This document shows, in pieces, positions 16,137 to 25,483 of a DNA stretch of 64,000 nucleotides (the first letter of the stretch is position 1; each line of letters starts with the position of its first letter). The translations under genes and the position numbers were made by a program. The notes beneath the pieces were generated by a model. That model was given only the letters and a program-made list of their open reading frames with translations. It had not been told where the DNA came from and did not search any database. Source of the stretch: Kitasatospora sp. NA04385 (GTDB lineage: Bacteria > Actinomycetota > Actinomycetes > Streptomycetales > Streptomycetaceae); contig NZ_CP054919.1 in assembly GCF_013364235.1 (NCBI RefSeq), forward strand, positions 4,500,701 through 4,564,700, given 5' to 3'.

Positions 16137-18835
16137 GCGCCCTGCGGGCGGTGCTGCGGATCGCGCGCCGCGACGCCTGGCGGGCCAAGGGCCGCAGCGC
16201 CCTGGTCGCCGCGATGATCGCGCTGCCGGTGCTCGGCGCGACCGGCGTCGACGTGGTGCACCGCAGCGGACAGCTGACCGCCGAGCAGCGCGCCGACCGG
16301 CTGATGGGCCGGGCCGACGCCCTGGTCGGCGCGTACGACCCGGGCTGGACGATCGAGCAGGCGGTCTTCCCCGCCGACGGCGTCCGCACCCTGCCGAAGC
16401 GCCCCGACGCCGAGCCGAGCGCCGAGCAGCGGCGCGCCGCCGACACCGAACCGACCACCCTGCTCGGCGAGTTGCTGCCGCCCGGCAGCACCCTGACCCC
16501 GGCCCGCACCGGCCCGGTCGCCTCGGTGCGGACCGTCGACGGGCTGGCCCCCGCCGACACCTTCGAGGCCGACCTGACCGGCGGCCTCTGGCAGGGCCGG
16601 ATCGACCTGGTGTCCGGCCGGGCCCCCGCCGCCCCGCACGAGGCCGCCGCCACCCGGGCCTTCCTGTCCACCACCGGGCTGCGGATCGGCGACCGCGTCA
16701 CCGTCCGCGGCCTGGAGTCCACCCCGTTCACCCTGACCGGCACCGTCGAGCACCCCGCGGACCTGAACGCCGTCGAACTCGTCGCCCGCCCGGGCGAGTT
16801 GTACCGGCAGCTGGACGAGGCGCAGGCCGCCGCCGGGCTCGCCCCGCAGGCCCCGTCCGCCGAGCAGGCCGCCGCCCGCAAGGCCGCCTGGCTGGTCACC
16901 CTGCCCGCCGGCACCTTGCTCGACTGGTCCCGGGTGCGGCAGCTCAACGCGCACGGCTACACCATGGCCGCCCGCCAGGTCGCCGCCCACCCGCCCGCCG
17001 AGGCGCTGGAGCGGCAGGAGGCCGTCGGCGCGCAGGGCGAACGCGAACGCGCCCTGATGACCGCCGCCACCACCGCCGCGATGGCGCTGCTGGAGGTCGC
17101 CCTGCTGGCCGGGCCGGCCTTCGCGGTCGGCGCCCGCCGGGCCCGCCGCCAGCTCGCGCTGCTCGGCGCGGCCGGCGGTCGGCCCGGGCACGTGCGGGCC
17201 GTGGTGCTCGGCGGCGGCCTGGTGCTCGGCGCCGTCGGCGCCGCACTCGGCGCGCTGCTCGGCGCCGGGCTGGTGGCCGTGCTGCGCACCCGGCTGGAGG
17301 AGTGGGGCGGCAGCCGGTTCGGACAGCTGACGCTGCGCCCGACCGAACTGCTGGCGATCGCCGCCGTCGGCGTCGTCACCGCCGTGCTGGCGGCCCTGCT
17401 GCCCGCGCTCCAGGCCGGCCGCCGCGAGGTGCTCGCCGGGCTCACCGACCGGGACCCGGTGCGCCGCGCCTCCCGCCGCACCCCGCTGCTCGGCCTGGCC
17501 GCCGTCCTGCTGGGCGCCGCGCTGGCGCTGTACGGGGCGGTCGCCGGACCGGTCGCCGGACCGCCGGTGCTGGCCGGGCTGAGCGTGCGCACGCTGTCCG
17601 TGCTGGGCGGCGCGGTGCTCGCCGAACTCGGACTGCTGCTCTTCACCCCGCTGCTGCTGGCCCTGCTCGGCCGGCTCGCCCGCCGACTGCCGGTCGGCCC
17701 CCGGCTGGCGCTGCGCGACGCCGCCCGGCACCGCTCGCGCACCGCGCCCGCGGTGGCCGCCGTGCTCGCCGCGGTGGCCGGCGCCGTCGCGGTCGGCGTG
17801 CACTCCACCGGCGCGGAGGCCCAGGACCGGGCCGGCTACCGGCTGGAACAGCCCGTCGGCGCCGTCCGGCTCACCGTGCACGGCGACGTGAACGCGCTGC
17901 CGCAGCTGCGCGCCGCCCTGCCGCAGGACCTGCCGGACCTCGGCGAACGCGCGGACCTCTACCAGGCCAAGTACGTGTTCTGCGACGGATGTTGGGGCTT
18001 GGTCTACGCCGAGGGCGGCCAGCGCTACGGGGCGGCCGTCACCACCGAGGCCGTGGTCGGGGACGCCCCCGTGCTGCACAACCTGCTGGCGCTGCACGAC
18101 CCGCGCGCGGAGCAGGCGCTGCTGGCCGGGAAGGCCGTGGTCACCGACCCGTCCTACCTGCACGACGGGCAGGCCGTGCTGCGGACGCAGGGCGAGGCGG
18201 GCGCGCCCAAGGAGCTGCGGGTGGACGCGGTGCTGGTCGAGCGCCCGGTCGGGCAGCGCTACGCGCCGCTGGTGCTCACCCCCGACACGGTCCGCCGGCT
18301 GGGCCTGGAGGCCGAGCCCGCCGGGGCGGTCTGGCTGCCGTCCGCGCCGGTCGGCGAGCGGGCCCGGCAGCGCGCCGCCGCCACCGTCGCCCGGCTCGCC
18401 CCGTACGCCGAGTTCCACGTGGAGCGCGGCTTCGTCCCGGAGGACAGCACGGTGCGGGTCGCGCTCGGCGGCTTCGCCGGGCTGGTGGTGCTCGGCGCGG
18501 CCGTGGTCTCCACCGCGCTGGCCGCCGCCGACGCCCGCCGCGAACGCGCCCTGCTCTCGGCGATCGGCGCCCGCCCGCGCACCCGGCGCACCGTCGCCGG
18601 ACTGCAGGCCGGTCTGATCGCCCTGCTCGGCGCGGTGCTGGGCACCGTCAGCGGCCTCGTCCCGGCCTTCGCCCTGCTGCGCTCCCGGGCCGCCGGGGTG
18701 ATGGGCGGGCCCGCGGTGAGCCTCGCCGACGTGCCCTGGGCGACCGTCGCGCTGCTCACCCTGGCCCTGCCGCTGCTGGCCGGGCTGCTCGGGGCGCTGC
18801 GCCGGGACGACCTCGCCGGGATCGACCGCAGGTAG
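16133..18835 (+). CDS. FtsX-like ABC transporter permease, duplicated form
   Basis: 900-residue permease partnered with the ATPase gene it overlaps by 4 bases. An N-terminal signal-anchor helix (about 18-40) precedes a large extracytoplasmic MacB-like domain. Two FtsX domains follow, with three-helix groups around 300-430 and 790-890 and extra helices near 450-560. A CDGCWG motif occurs in the second extracytoplasmic region. This fused arrangement is common for streptomycete antimicrobial-peptide-type or lipid exporters. A tandem CCCGG repeat follows the stop. Confidence 0.88.
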   Translation: MSALRAVLRIARRDAWRAKGRSALVAAMIALPVLGATGVDVVHRSGQLTAEQRADRLMGRADALVGAYDPGWTIEQAVFPADGVRTLPKRPDAEPSAEQRRAADTEPTTLLGELLPPGSTLTPARTGPVASVRTVDGLAPADTFEADLTGGLWQGRIDLVSGRAPAAPHEAAATRAFLSTTGLRIGDRVTVRGLESTPFTLTGTVEHPADLNAVELVARPGELYRQLDEAQAAAGLAPQAPSAEQAAARKAAWLVTLPAGTLLDWSRVRQLNAHGYTMAARQVAAHPPAEALERQEAVGAQGERERALMTAATTAAMALLEVALLAGPAFAVGARRARRQLALLGAAGGRPGHVRAVVLGGGLVLGAVGAALGALLGAGLVAVLRTRLEEWGGSRFGQLTLRPTELLAIAAVGVVTAVLAALLPALQAGRREVLAGLTDRDPVRRASRRTPLLGLAAVLLGAALALYGAVAGPVAGPPVLAGLSVRTLSVLGGAVLAELGLLLFTPLLLALLGRLARRLPVGPRLALRDAARHRSRTAPAVAAVLAAVAGAVAVGVHSTGAEAQDRAGYRLEQPVGAVRLTVHGDVNALPQLRAALPQDLPDLGERADLYQAKYVFCDGCWGLVYAEGGQRYGAAVTTEAVVGDAPVLHNLLALHDPRAEQALLAGKAVVTDPSYLHDGQAVLRTQGEAGAPKELRVDAVLVERPVGQRYAPLVLTPDTVRRLGLEAEPAGAVWLPSAPVGERARQRAAATVARLAPYAEFHVERGFVPEDSTVRVALGGFAGLVVLGAAVVSTALAAADARRERALLSAIGARPRTRRTVAGLQAGLIALLGAVLGTVSGLVPAFALLRSRAAGVMGGPAVSLADVPWATVALLTLALPLLAGLLGALRRDDLAGIDRR

Positions 18836-18839
18836 CCCG

Positions 18840-18895
18840 GCCCGGCCCGGCCCGGCCCGGCCCGTCGGGAGTCGGGGGCGGGCCGGGCCGGGGTG
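18840..18895 (+). terminator. CCCGG tandem repeat/hairpin after ABC permease gene
   Basis: About five tandem CCCGG units are followed within 25 bases by GGGCCGGGCCGGGG, which can pair back to them. A rho-independent-like terminator for the exporter operon is plausible; there is no T-run. Confidence 0.45.
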
Positions 18896-18923
18896 GGGGT
18901 GGCGCGGATAGGCCGGTCGGCGA

Positions 18924-18934
18924 TATATGTAGTC
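18924..18934 (+). promoter_or_regulatory. TATATGTAGTC motif at PadR gene start
   Basis: Exact 11-bp copy of the motif at 15334-15344. Its position immediately before the start codon allows it to act both as -10 region and as autoregulatory operator. Confidence 0.5.
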
Positions 18935-18936
18935 GT

Positions 18937-19281
18937 ATGACCGAACGCGCCATGCAGGAGCCCACCCTGCTGCTGCTCACCGCCCTCGCGGACGCCCCCC
19001 GGCACGGGTACGCGCTGATCCAGGAGATCGACGCGATCTCCGGGGGGCGGGTGAAGATGCGCACCGGCACGCTGTACGGCGCGCTCGACCGGCTGCTCCA
19101 GCAGGGCCTGATCGAGGTCGCCGCCGAGGAGATCGTCGACGGCCGGGCCCGCCGCACCTACGCCCTCACCACCGGCGGGCGCGGCCTGCTCGCCGCCGAG
19201 GCCGAACGCCTGCGCGCGGTCGCCGCCGAGGCCCAGCGCCGCCTCGGCGGCGCCCCCGCACCCCGGGGGGTCACCGCATGA
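18937..19281 (+). CDS. PadR-family transcriptional regulator
   Basis: 114-residue PadR winged-helix repressor: EPTLLLLTALADAPRHGYALIQEI at the N-terminus and the wing segment TGTLYGALDRLLQQGLI, followed by a helix rich in Ala/Glu for dimerisation. No Shine-Dalgarno is visible before ATG 18937 and a TATATG -10-like element sits 10-13 bases upstream, so the message may be leaderless. It shares the TATATGTAGTC motif with the ABC exporter promoter, suggesting it represses both itself and the exporter. The stop overlaps the next start in ATGA. Confidence 0.9.
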   Translation: MTERAMQEPTLLLLTALADAPRHGYALIQEIDAISGGRVKMRTGTLYGALDRLLQQGLIEVAAEEIVDGRARRTYALTTGGRGLLAAEAERLRAVAAEAQRRLGGAPAPRGVTA

Positions 19282-20258
19282 GCGCGATCGCCCCGGGCGG
19301 GCACCGCACCGGCGTCGCGCTGCGGGCCGTGCTCGCGCTCTACCCCGCCCGCTACCGCCGCGACCGGGGCGCCGAACTGGCCGAGGTGTTCGCCGACACC
19401 ACCGCCGGGGCGGGCCGCCTCGGCACCGCCCGCGAAGCACTCGACCTCGCCGCGTACGGCCTGCGGCTGCGCACCGGGCTCACCTCGACCGCGCTCGGCG
19501 GCCGACTGCTCGCCGCCGCCGCGCCGCTGCTGGCCGGGACCCTGCTCGGGCTGGTCGCGCTGCCCGGCGACGTGCGCTTCTGGCGGGTGCGCGCCGCCGC
19601 CCGGGCCGGGTTCGACGTCCCGTGGACCGTGCTGCCCGACCACCTCGCCCTGCTCGGCCTGACCGTCGTCCCCGCGCTGCTGGCCGTCGCCGCGCTGTTC
19701 GGCGCCTGGCGGGCGGCGCGGACGCTGGCCGGGGTGGTCGTGCTGCTCGCCCTCGTCCGGCTCGGGGTCCGGGTGGCCACCGCCAACGTCCGGCCCGGGG
19801 GGCCCTGGTTCACCGAGTCCAACATCTGGCTGCTGCTCCTGGACGCCACCGCCCTGCTGCCCTACCTCGCCGCGGGCGCGCTGATCCTCGCCGCCCCCGC
19901 CGACCTGCTGGAGCGGCCCGGCCGCCTGCCGGTCGTGATCGGCGCGGCCACCGGCCTGCTGGTAACGAAGGCTCAGGGCGGTTACGACACCTGGCACCTG
20001 ATGGACGGCTGGACGCCGCTGCTGCTCCTGCTCGCCCCGCTGCTGCTGATGCTCTGCGCCGCCCGCGACCGGCTGCTGCCCGCGGCGTTCGGCCTGGCCG
20101 TCCTGCCGCTGACCGCCTGGTTCAGCCTGTTCAGCCTCTGGGAGCAGGTCGGCGGGATCTGGCGGCTGGTGCCGCTGTCGGCGGCCGGCGCGGCGGGGCT
20201 GCTGCTGACCGGTCAGGCGCTCTCGGTCCACCGCTCCGGCCGGGCGAAGGTCTCCTAG
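19278..20258 (+). CDS. Multi-spanning membrane protein in PadR operon
   Basis: 326-residue membrane protein, unrecognised family but of a type often encoded after PadR regulators in Streptomyces. An N-terminal cytoplasmic helix (LYPARYRRDRGAELAEVFADT) of about 75 residues is followed by roughly seven to eight hydrophobic segments (for example AAAAPLLAGTLLGLVAL and PLLLLLAPLLLMLCAA). It starts within the PadR stop codon, so it is coupled to PadR translation. The N-terminal motif is seen in PadR-linked permease-like proteins; function unknown. Confidence 0.75.
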   Translation: MSAIAPGGHRTGVALRAVLALYPARYRRDRGAELAEVFADTTAGAGRLGTAREALDLAAYGLRLRTGLTSTALGGRLLAAAAPLLAGTLLGLVALPGDVRFWRVRAAARAGFDVPWTVLPDHLALLGLTVVPALLAVAALFGAWRAARTLAGVVVLLALVRLGVRVATANVRPGGPWFTESNIWLLLLDATALLPYLAAGALILAAPADLLERPGRLPVVIGAATGLLVTKAQGGYDTWHLMDGWTPLLLLLAPLLLMLCAARDRLLPAAFGLAVLPLTAWFSLFSLWEQVGGIWRLVPLSAAGAAGLLLTGQALSVHRSGRAKVS

Positions 20259-20360
20259 CGGGACGAACGGGACGCGAGCGGGGCGCGAACGGAGGAGGAA
20301 GCGCGGCCGAACGGCGGCAGGGGCTCGCCCGGGGCCTGTCGATGTGGCAGGCTATCGGAT

Positions 20361-21047
20361 ATGTCTAGACCAATGTTCGAAGTCATCGCGCTGACCCCCC
20401 AGGACGCCCGGGCCGCCGAGTCGGGCGGCGCCGACCGCCTCGAACTGGTCACCGACATGGCCGCCGACGGGCTCACCCCGTCGACCCGCGACTTCGCCGC
20501 GATCCGCGCCGCCGTCGACCTCCCGCTGCGCGTCATGCTCCGCATCCGCGACGGCTTCGCCCCCGGCGACCTCGACGACCTGCTCGCCCGCACCGCGGCG
20601 CTGCGGGCCGAGGGCGCCGAGGAGTTCGTGCTCGGCTTCCTCACCCCGGACGGCGCGGTCGACCTCGCCGCGACCCGGGCCGTCGCCGAAGCCGTCTCCG
20701 GCTGCCGCTGGACCTTCCACCGGGCCATCGACCACAGCGCCGACCGCTCCGAGGTCCGCGCCGCCGTCGCCGACCTCCCCGGCCTCGACACCTTCCTCAC
20801 CTCCGGCGCGGCCGCCGGCGTCGACGCGGGCCGCGAGGTCCTGATCGGCGAGCTCGCCAAGTCCGGCGAGCCCGGCTACCGCCCGCGGATCCTGGTGGGC
20901 GGCGGCCTGCGCGCCGAGCACGTCCCCGAGCTGCTCGCCGCCGGTTTCGACGCCTTCCACATCGGCGGCGCGGTCCGCGAGGGCGGCTGGACCGGCGCGG
21001 TCGACCCGGCGAAGGTCGCCGAGTGGCGCGAGCTCATCGGCGGCTGA
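20361..21047 (+). CDS. cutC: CutC-family protein (copper homeostasis annotation)
   Basis: 228-residue TIM-barrel protein of the CutC family. Typical segments: FEVIALTPQDARAAESGGADRLELV at the start, LRVMLRIRDGF, EFVLGFLTPDGAVD, TFHRAIDHS, LDTFLTSGAA, ILVGGGLRAEHV and FHIGGAVREGG. The copper role attributed to CutC in E. coli is disputed, so the name describes family only. A convergent HelD gene follows across a hairpin. Confidence 0.92.
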   Translation: MSRPMFEVIALTPQDARAAESGGADRLELVTDMAADGLTPSTRDFAAIRAAVDLPLRVMLRIRDGFAPGDLDDLLARTAALRAEGAEEFVLGFLTPDGAVDLAATRAVAEAVSGCRWTFHRAIDHSADRSEVRAAVADLPGLDTFLTSGAAAGVDAGREVLIGELAKSGEPGYRPRILVGGGLRAEHVPELLAAGFDAFHIGGAVREGGWTGAVDPAKVAEWRELIGG

Positions 21048-21114
21048 GCCGACCGGAAGCGCACCGGCAGGGGCGCGGAGAACCACGCGGAGCGGAAGCC
21101 GCACGTCGGCGCGT

Positions 21115-21145
21115 TCGCGGGGCGGTGCACCGCACCGTCCCGCGA
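21115..21145. terminator. Hairpin between convergent cutC and helD
   Basis: TCGCGGGGCGGTGC pairs with GCACCGTCCCGCGA (one G-T wobble) around a 3-base loop, midway between the two stop codons. Confidence 0.75.
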
Positions 21146-21195
21146 GACGATCCGCCGTGCCTGCCCGCCGACCCGGGCCCCGGCCTCCGTGCGCC

Positions 21196-23265
21196 TCAGT
21201 CCAGTTCGGCCGGCAGCGGCTGCGCGTGCAGGACCGTCAGGCCGGAGACCGCGCGGGTCAGCGAGACGTAGAGGCGGCGCAGGCCGGTGCGGTGGTCGGG
21301 CTCGCCCGCGACGATCGCGGCGGGTTCGTCGAGGACCACGTGGTCGTACTCCAGGCCCTTGGCCAGCGAGGCCGGGACGAGGGTGAGCCGGGACTCGGCG
21401 GTGGTCTCGGTGCCCGGGTCGAGGAAGGGCAGCCCCGCGGCGGCCAGCGCCCGGGCGAGGGCCGGGATCCTGGCGTCCGCCGCGATCAGGCCGACCGAGC
21501 CCTCGTGCCGCAGCGCCGCGCGGCAGGCGTCCAGGACGGCGCCGTCCAGCCCGTCCGGGACGTGCCGCAGGGCCAGCGAGCCGGGCAGGTCGCGGACGGA
21601 GGTGGCGGGGGCCAGGCCGGGGGCGATGGCGGGCAGCAGCCGGGAGGCGTAGGCGATCACCTCGCCGGGGACGCGGAAGCCCTGGGTGAGCTCCTCGACG
21701 TGCGCGCCGTCCTTGCCGAGGTGGTGCAGGGCCTCCGGCCAACTGCCGGTGGCCCACGGGGTGGTGCCCTGGGCGAGGTCGCCGAGGACGGTCGCGGAGC
21801 CGGTGGTGCAGCGGCGGCCGACCGCCCGGTACTGCATGGGGGAGAGGTCCTGGGCCTCGTCGACCACCACGTGGCCGAGCGAGGGGGTGCGGTGCACCAG
21901 GTCGGCGGCCTCGTCGATCAGCACGGCGTCGGCGACGGACCAGGGCGCGGTGCGGGCGGAGCGCGGGGGCTTGGCCCAGCGCAGGGCGGCCTGCTCCTCG
22001 GCGTCCAGCACGCCGTCCGCGGCGGCGGCCAGGAAGTCGGCGTCGCCGAGCAGCCGGTGCACCAGCTTGACCGGGTCGACGGCGGGCCAGCACGCCTTGA
22101 CGGTGGCCTTGACCGCGGCGTTGCGGGCGACGGCGTCCTGCACCCGGTCGTCCGGGGCCTCGCCGCCCTGCTCCATCTTGACCAGGACGGCGTGCGCGAT
22201 CCGCTGCGGCAGGGCCTCCAGGGCGGCCCCGTAGCGGATCTCGCGGTCCGCCAGCTCCCGGACGATCTCCGCCAGCTCGTACGCGGGCACCCGCCAGCGG
22301 CGGGAGCCGCGGACGACCACGCAGGGCTCGGTGGGCACGGTGATCCCGGCGCGCACGGCGTTGCGCAGCACCCGGGCCATCCGGGCGTCGCCCTTGATCC
22401 GGGCGGTTTCGGCGCTGTCGGTGCCGCGCACCTCGACGTGGCCGACCAGCTCCTGCACGGTGGCCTGGGCGACGTCCAGCTCGCCGAGGGCGGGCAGCAC
22501 CTGCTCGATGTACTGCAGGAAGGAGCGGTTCGGGCCGACCACCAGGGTGCCGGTGCGGGCCAGCCGCTCGCGGTGCGCGTACAGCAGGTAGGCGACGCGG
22601 TGCAGGCCGACGGCGGTCTTCCCGGTGCCGGGGGCGCCCTGGACGCAGACGGTGCCGGTGACGTCGGCGCGGACGATCTCGTCCTGCTCGGGCTGGATGG
22701 TGGCGACGATGTCGCGCATCGGGCCGACGCGGGGCTTCTCGATCTCGGCGGCGAGCAGCGCGGAGCCGCGGTCGGCCTCGTCGGGGTCGGAGAGGTTCTC
22801 GTCCTCGTAGGCGGTCAGCTCGCCGCCGGTGTAGCCGAAGCGGCGGCGCTTGGCGACGTCCAGCGGCTCGGTGCGGCTGGCCCGGTAGAACGGCTGGGAG
22901 ACCGGCGCGCGCCAGTCGATCACCATCGGGTCGCCGCCGGCGTCGTGCACGTGCCGGCGGCCGATGTAGAAGCGCTCGCCGCCGCTGCCCTCGGACTCGG
23001 CCTCGCTGATCGCGTGCAGGTAGTCGAGGCGGCCGAAGAACAGCGGGGTGTGCGCGAGGTCGGCGAGGGCCTTGATCCGCTCGTCGATCTGCTTCTGCAG
23101 CACCTGGGCGGACACCCAGGTGCCGGCCACGTCGCGCAGGTCGAGCGCCTCGACGTCCTCGCGCATCGCCTTCAGCGCGGCCCGGGAGGCGGCCAGGTGG
23201 GAGCGTTCGCGGCCGAGCGGGTCGGTGTCGGCGGCGAGCGGCTCGGTGGGGGTGGGGGAGTGCAC
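21196..23265 (-). CDS. helD: HelD-like RNA polymerase-recycling superfamily 1 ATPase
   Basis: 689-residue UvrD/Rep-like protein. An N-terminal coiled-coil (about residues 15-70, LAASRAALKAMREDVEALDL ... QKQIDERIKAL) would insert into the RNA polymerase secondary channel, as in Bacillus and mycobacterial HelD. The SF1A motor has Walker A GAPGTGKTAVG at about 210-220, VVDEAQDLSPMQYRA (motif II), a GDLAQGTTPW motif III and LYVSLTRAVSGL near the C-terminus. GTG 23265 is preceded by GGGAAGG. Known actinobacterial HelD proteins release stalled polymerase and can protect from rifampicin. Confidence 0.88.
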   Translation of the reverse strand: MHSPTPTEPLAADTDPLGRERSHLAASRAALKAMREDVEALDLRDVAGTWVSAQVLQKQIDERIKALADLAHTPLFFGRLDYLHAISEAESEGSGGERFYIGRRHVHDAGGDPMVIDWRAPVSQPFYRASRTEPLDVAKRRRFGYTGGELTAYEDENLSDPDEADRGSALLAAEIEKPRVGPMRDIVATIQPEQDEIVRADVTGTVCVQGAPGTGKTAVGLHRVAYLLYAHRERLARTGTLVVGPNRSFLQYIEQVLPALGELDVAQATVQELVGHVEVRGTDSAETARIKGDARMARVLRNAVRAGITVPTEPCVVVRGSRRWRVPAYELAEIVRELADREIRYGAALEALPQRIAHAVLVKMEQGGEAPDDRVQDAVARNAAVKATVKACWPAVDPVKLVHRLLGDADFLAAAADGVLDAEEQAALRWAKPPRSARTAPWSVADAVLIDEAADLVHRTPSLGHVVVDEAQDLSPMQYRAVGRRCTTGSATVLGDLAQGTTPWATGSWPEALHHLGKDGAHVEELTQGFRVPGEVIAYASRLLPAIAPGLAPATSVRDLPGSLALRHVPDGLDGAVLDACRAALRHEGSVGLIAADARIPALARALAAAGLPFLDPGTETTAESRLTLVPASLAKGLEYDHVVLDEPAAIVAGEPDHRTGLRRLYVSLTRAVSGLTVLHAQPLPAELD

Positions 23266-23331
23266 GGCGGACCTTCCCGGCCGCCCGGCACAAGGGGGCG
23301 GCGGACTCGTCTTGGCTCACGGTGAAAGGAC

Positions 23332-23356
23332 ACCGGCCGGTTGCCGAACGGCCGGT
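23332..23356. repeat. ACCGGCCG inverted repeat upstream of helD
   Basis: ACCGGCCG (23332-23339) and CGGCCGGT (23349-23356) form a perfect 8-bp inverted repeat with a 9-base spacer, 67 bases before the helD start. It could be an operator or leader hairpin; it is not the rifamycin-associated element I recall. Confidence 0.35.
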
Positions 23357-23567
23357 ACTCCCACGGCTGCCGACGCGCTGGCACCACGGTTCGGGAGGGG
23401 CAGACGGACGATCCTAGACCCGGCGCCGTCCGGGGGCGAATCCTTTTCTCGGGGTCCCCCCGGTACCGGGGTAGGGGTGCGGTACACCCGCAGGACGAGG
23501 AGCGCCACCGCGGGCTCGGGTCTTTCGGCTGATGTGCCCGACCCGCCGGTGAACCTACCGTGGAGAC

Positions 23568-23741
23568 ATGACGACCGAACGAGTGAACCCGCAGGCCGAC
23601 GGCGTCCACGGTGCCCACGGCGCGCACCCGGCCGAGGCGCGCCGCCGCCACCCCGTCGCCAACGCCGTCCGCAACGTCGGCATCGTGCTCGACACCGCCG
23701 CGCGCGTGCTCTTCCTCGGGCGCGACGGCGTCGGGCTCTGA
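23568..23741 (+). CDS. Small hypothetical protein (57 residues)
   Basis: 57-residue frame starting MTTERVNPQADGVHGAHGAH and ending RVLFLGRDGVGL. It has a His-rich N-terminus and a short hydrophobic C-terminal helix (VANAVRNVGIVLDTAARVLFLG). A GGAG-like TGGAGAC precedes ATG 23568 by about 4 bases. It lies between the helD and XPB-like helicase genes on the opposite strand, with 7 bases to the helicase stop. Codon third positions are strongly GC, supporting a real gene. No family recognised. Confidence 0.6.
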   Translation: MTTERVNPQADGVHGAHGAHPAEARRRHPVANAVRNVGIVLDTAARVLFLGRDGVGL

Positions 23742-23748
23742 CCGACCG

Positions 23749-25380
23749 CTACAGGTCGTCCGCGTCGACGATCCGGTACGCGTAGCCCTGCTCCGCCAGG
23801 AAGCGCTGGCGGTGCGCCGCGAAGTCCTGGTCGACGGTGTCCCGGGCGACCACCGAGTAGAAGTGCGCCGCGTGCCCGTCCGCCTTCGGACGCAGCACCC
23901 GGCCCAGCCGCTGGGCCTCCTCCTGGCGGGAGCCGAAGGTGCCCGACACCTGGATCGCGACGGTGGCCTCCGGCAGGTCGATCGAGAAGTTCGCGACCTT
24001 GGAGACCACCAGCACGCCGATCTCCTTCGAGCGGAACGCCTCGAACAGCTTCTCCCGCTGCGCGTTCGAGGTCTCGCCCTTGATCACCGGGGCGTCCAGC
24101 GCCTCGCCCAGCTCGTCCAGCTGGTCGATGTACTGGCCGATCACCAGGGTCTGGTCGCCCGCGTGCTTCTCCACCAGCCGCTCCACCACCCGGCGCTTGG
24201 TCGCCGTGGTCGAGCAGAACCGGTACTTCTCCTCCGGCTCGGCCGTCGCGTACGCCAGCCGCTCGGAGTCGGTCAGCGTCACCCGGACCTCGCAGCAGTC
24301 GGCGGGCGCGATGTAGCCCTGCGCCTCGATCTCCTTCCACGGGGCGTCGAACCGCTTCGGGCCGATCAGCGAGAACACGTCGCCCTCGCGGCCGTCCTCG
24401 CGCACCAGCGTCGCGGTCAGGCCGAGCCGGCGGCGGGCCTGCAGGTCCGCGGTGAACTTGAACACCGGCGCGGGCAGCAGGTGCACCTCGTCGTAGACCA
24501 CCAGGCCCCAGTTGCGGGCGTCGAACAGCTCCAGGTGCGCGTACACGCCCTTCCGCTTGGTCGTCATCACCTGGTACGTGGCGATGGTGACCGGGCGGAT
24601 CTCCTTGCGGGTGCCGCTGTACTCGCCGATCTCGTCCTCGGTCAGCGAGGTCCGCCTCACCAGCTCGTGCTTCCACTGCCGGGCCGAGACGGTGTTGGTG
24701 ACCAGGATCAGCGTGGTCGACTTGGCCTCCGCCATCGCCGCCGCGCCGACCAGCGTCTTGCCCGCGCCGCAGGGCAGCACGACCACGCCGGAGCCGCCGT
24801 GCCAGAAGCCGTCCACCGCGTGCCGCTGGTACGGGCGCAGCTGCCAGCCGTCCTCGCGCAGGTCGATCGGGTGCGCCTCGCCGTCCACGTACCCGGCGTG
24901 GTCCTCGGCCGGCCAGCCGAGCTTGAGCAGCACCTGCTTGATCTGCCCGCGCTCCGAGGGGTGCACCAGCACGGTGTCCGGGTCGATCCGGGACCCGACC
25001 AGCGGGGCGATCTTCTTCGAGCGCAGCACCTCCTCCAGCACCGGCCGGTCGGTGGTGGTCAGCACCAGCCCGTGCACCGGGTGCTTCTGCAGCTGCAGCC
25101 GCCCGTAGCGCGCCATGGTGTCCGCGACGTCCACCAGCAGGGCGTGCGGCACCGGGTAGCGCGAGTACTCCACCAGCGCGTCCACCACCTGCTCCGCGTC
25201 GTGCCCGGCCGCCCGCGCGTTCCACAGCCCCAGCGGCGTCACCCGGTACGTGTGCACGTGCTCCGGCGCCCGTTCGAGCTCGGCGAACGGCGCGATCACC
25301 CGTCGGCACTCCGCCGCCCGCGGATGGTCGATCTCCAACAGCAGCGTCTTGTCGCTCTGCACGATCAGCGGTCCGTCCAC
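23749..25380 (-). CDS. XPB/RAD25-type DNA repair helicase
   Basis: 543-residue SF2 helicase of the bacterial XPB family, a 3'-5' DNA translocase linked to repair. An N-terminal damage-recognition-like domain (about 1-175) is followed by LRPYQRHAVDGF, Walker A PCGAGKT at 203-209, DEVH box at 297-300, TATLVREDG motif III and the C-terminal VSKVANFSIDLPEA and RQEEAQRLGRVLRPK motif VI. GTG 25380 is chosen on GGAAGGGG upstream; no in-frame ATG is closer. The next gene on the same strand encodes the helicase-domain partner commonly found beside XPB in actinobacteria. Confidence 0.93.
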   Translation of the reverse strand: MDGPLIVQSDKTLLLEIDHPRAAECRRVIAPFAELERAPEHVHTYRVTPLGLWNARAAGHDAEQVVDALVEYSRYPVPHALLVDVADTMARYGRLQLQKHPVHGLVLTTTDRPVLEEVLRSKKIAPLVGSRIDPDTVLVHPSERGQIKQVLLKLGWPAEDHAGYVDGEAHPIDLREDGWQLRPYQRHAVDGFWHGGSGVVVLPCGAGKTLVGAAAMAEAKSTTLILVTNTVSARQWKHELVRRTSLTEDEIGEYSGTRKEIRPVTIATYQVMTTKRKGVYAHLELFDARNWGLVVYDEVHLLPAPVFKFTADLQARRRLGLTATLVREDGREGDVFSLIGPKRFDAPWKEIEAQGYIAPADCCEVRVTLTDSERLAYATAEPEEKYRFCSTTATKRRVVERLVEKHAGDQTLVIGQYIDQLDELGEALDAPVIKGETSNAQREKLFEAFRSKEIGVLVVSKVANFSIDLPEATVAIQVSGTFGSRQEEAQRLGRVLRPKADGHAAHFYSVVARDTVDQDFAAHRQRFLAEQGYAYRIVDADDL

Positions 25381-25483
25381 GCCTGTGCATCCCCTTCCGC
25401 GCGGGCCAAACCTCCAGTGTGCCGCATCGGCCCGGCGGCGGGGACGGCGGTGACCTCCCGGGGGTTCGCTCGTTGGGCAGGGC

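Noticed and set aside
14567..18835. 1422-codon forward frame starting well before the ABC permease
   Set aside because: Its first half is out-of-frame shadow of the HD gene and ABC ATPase; the true permease starts at 16133 within the ATPase stop.
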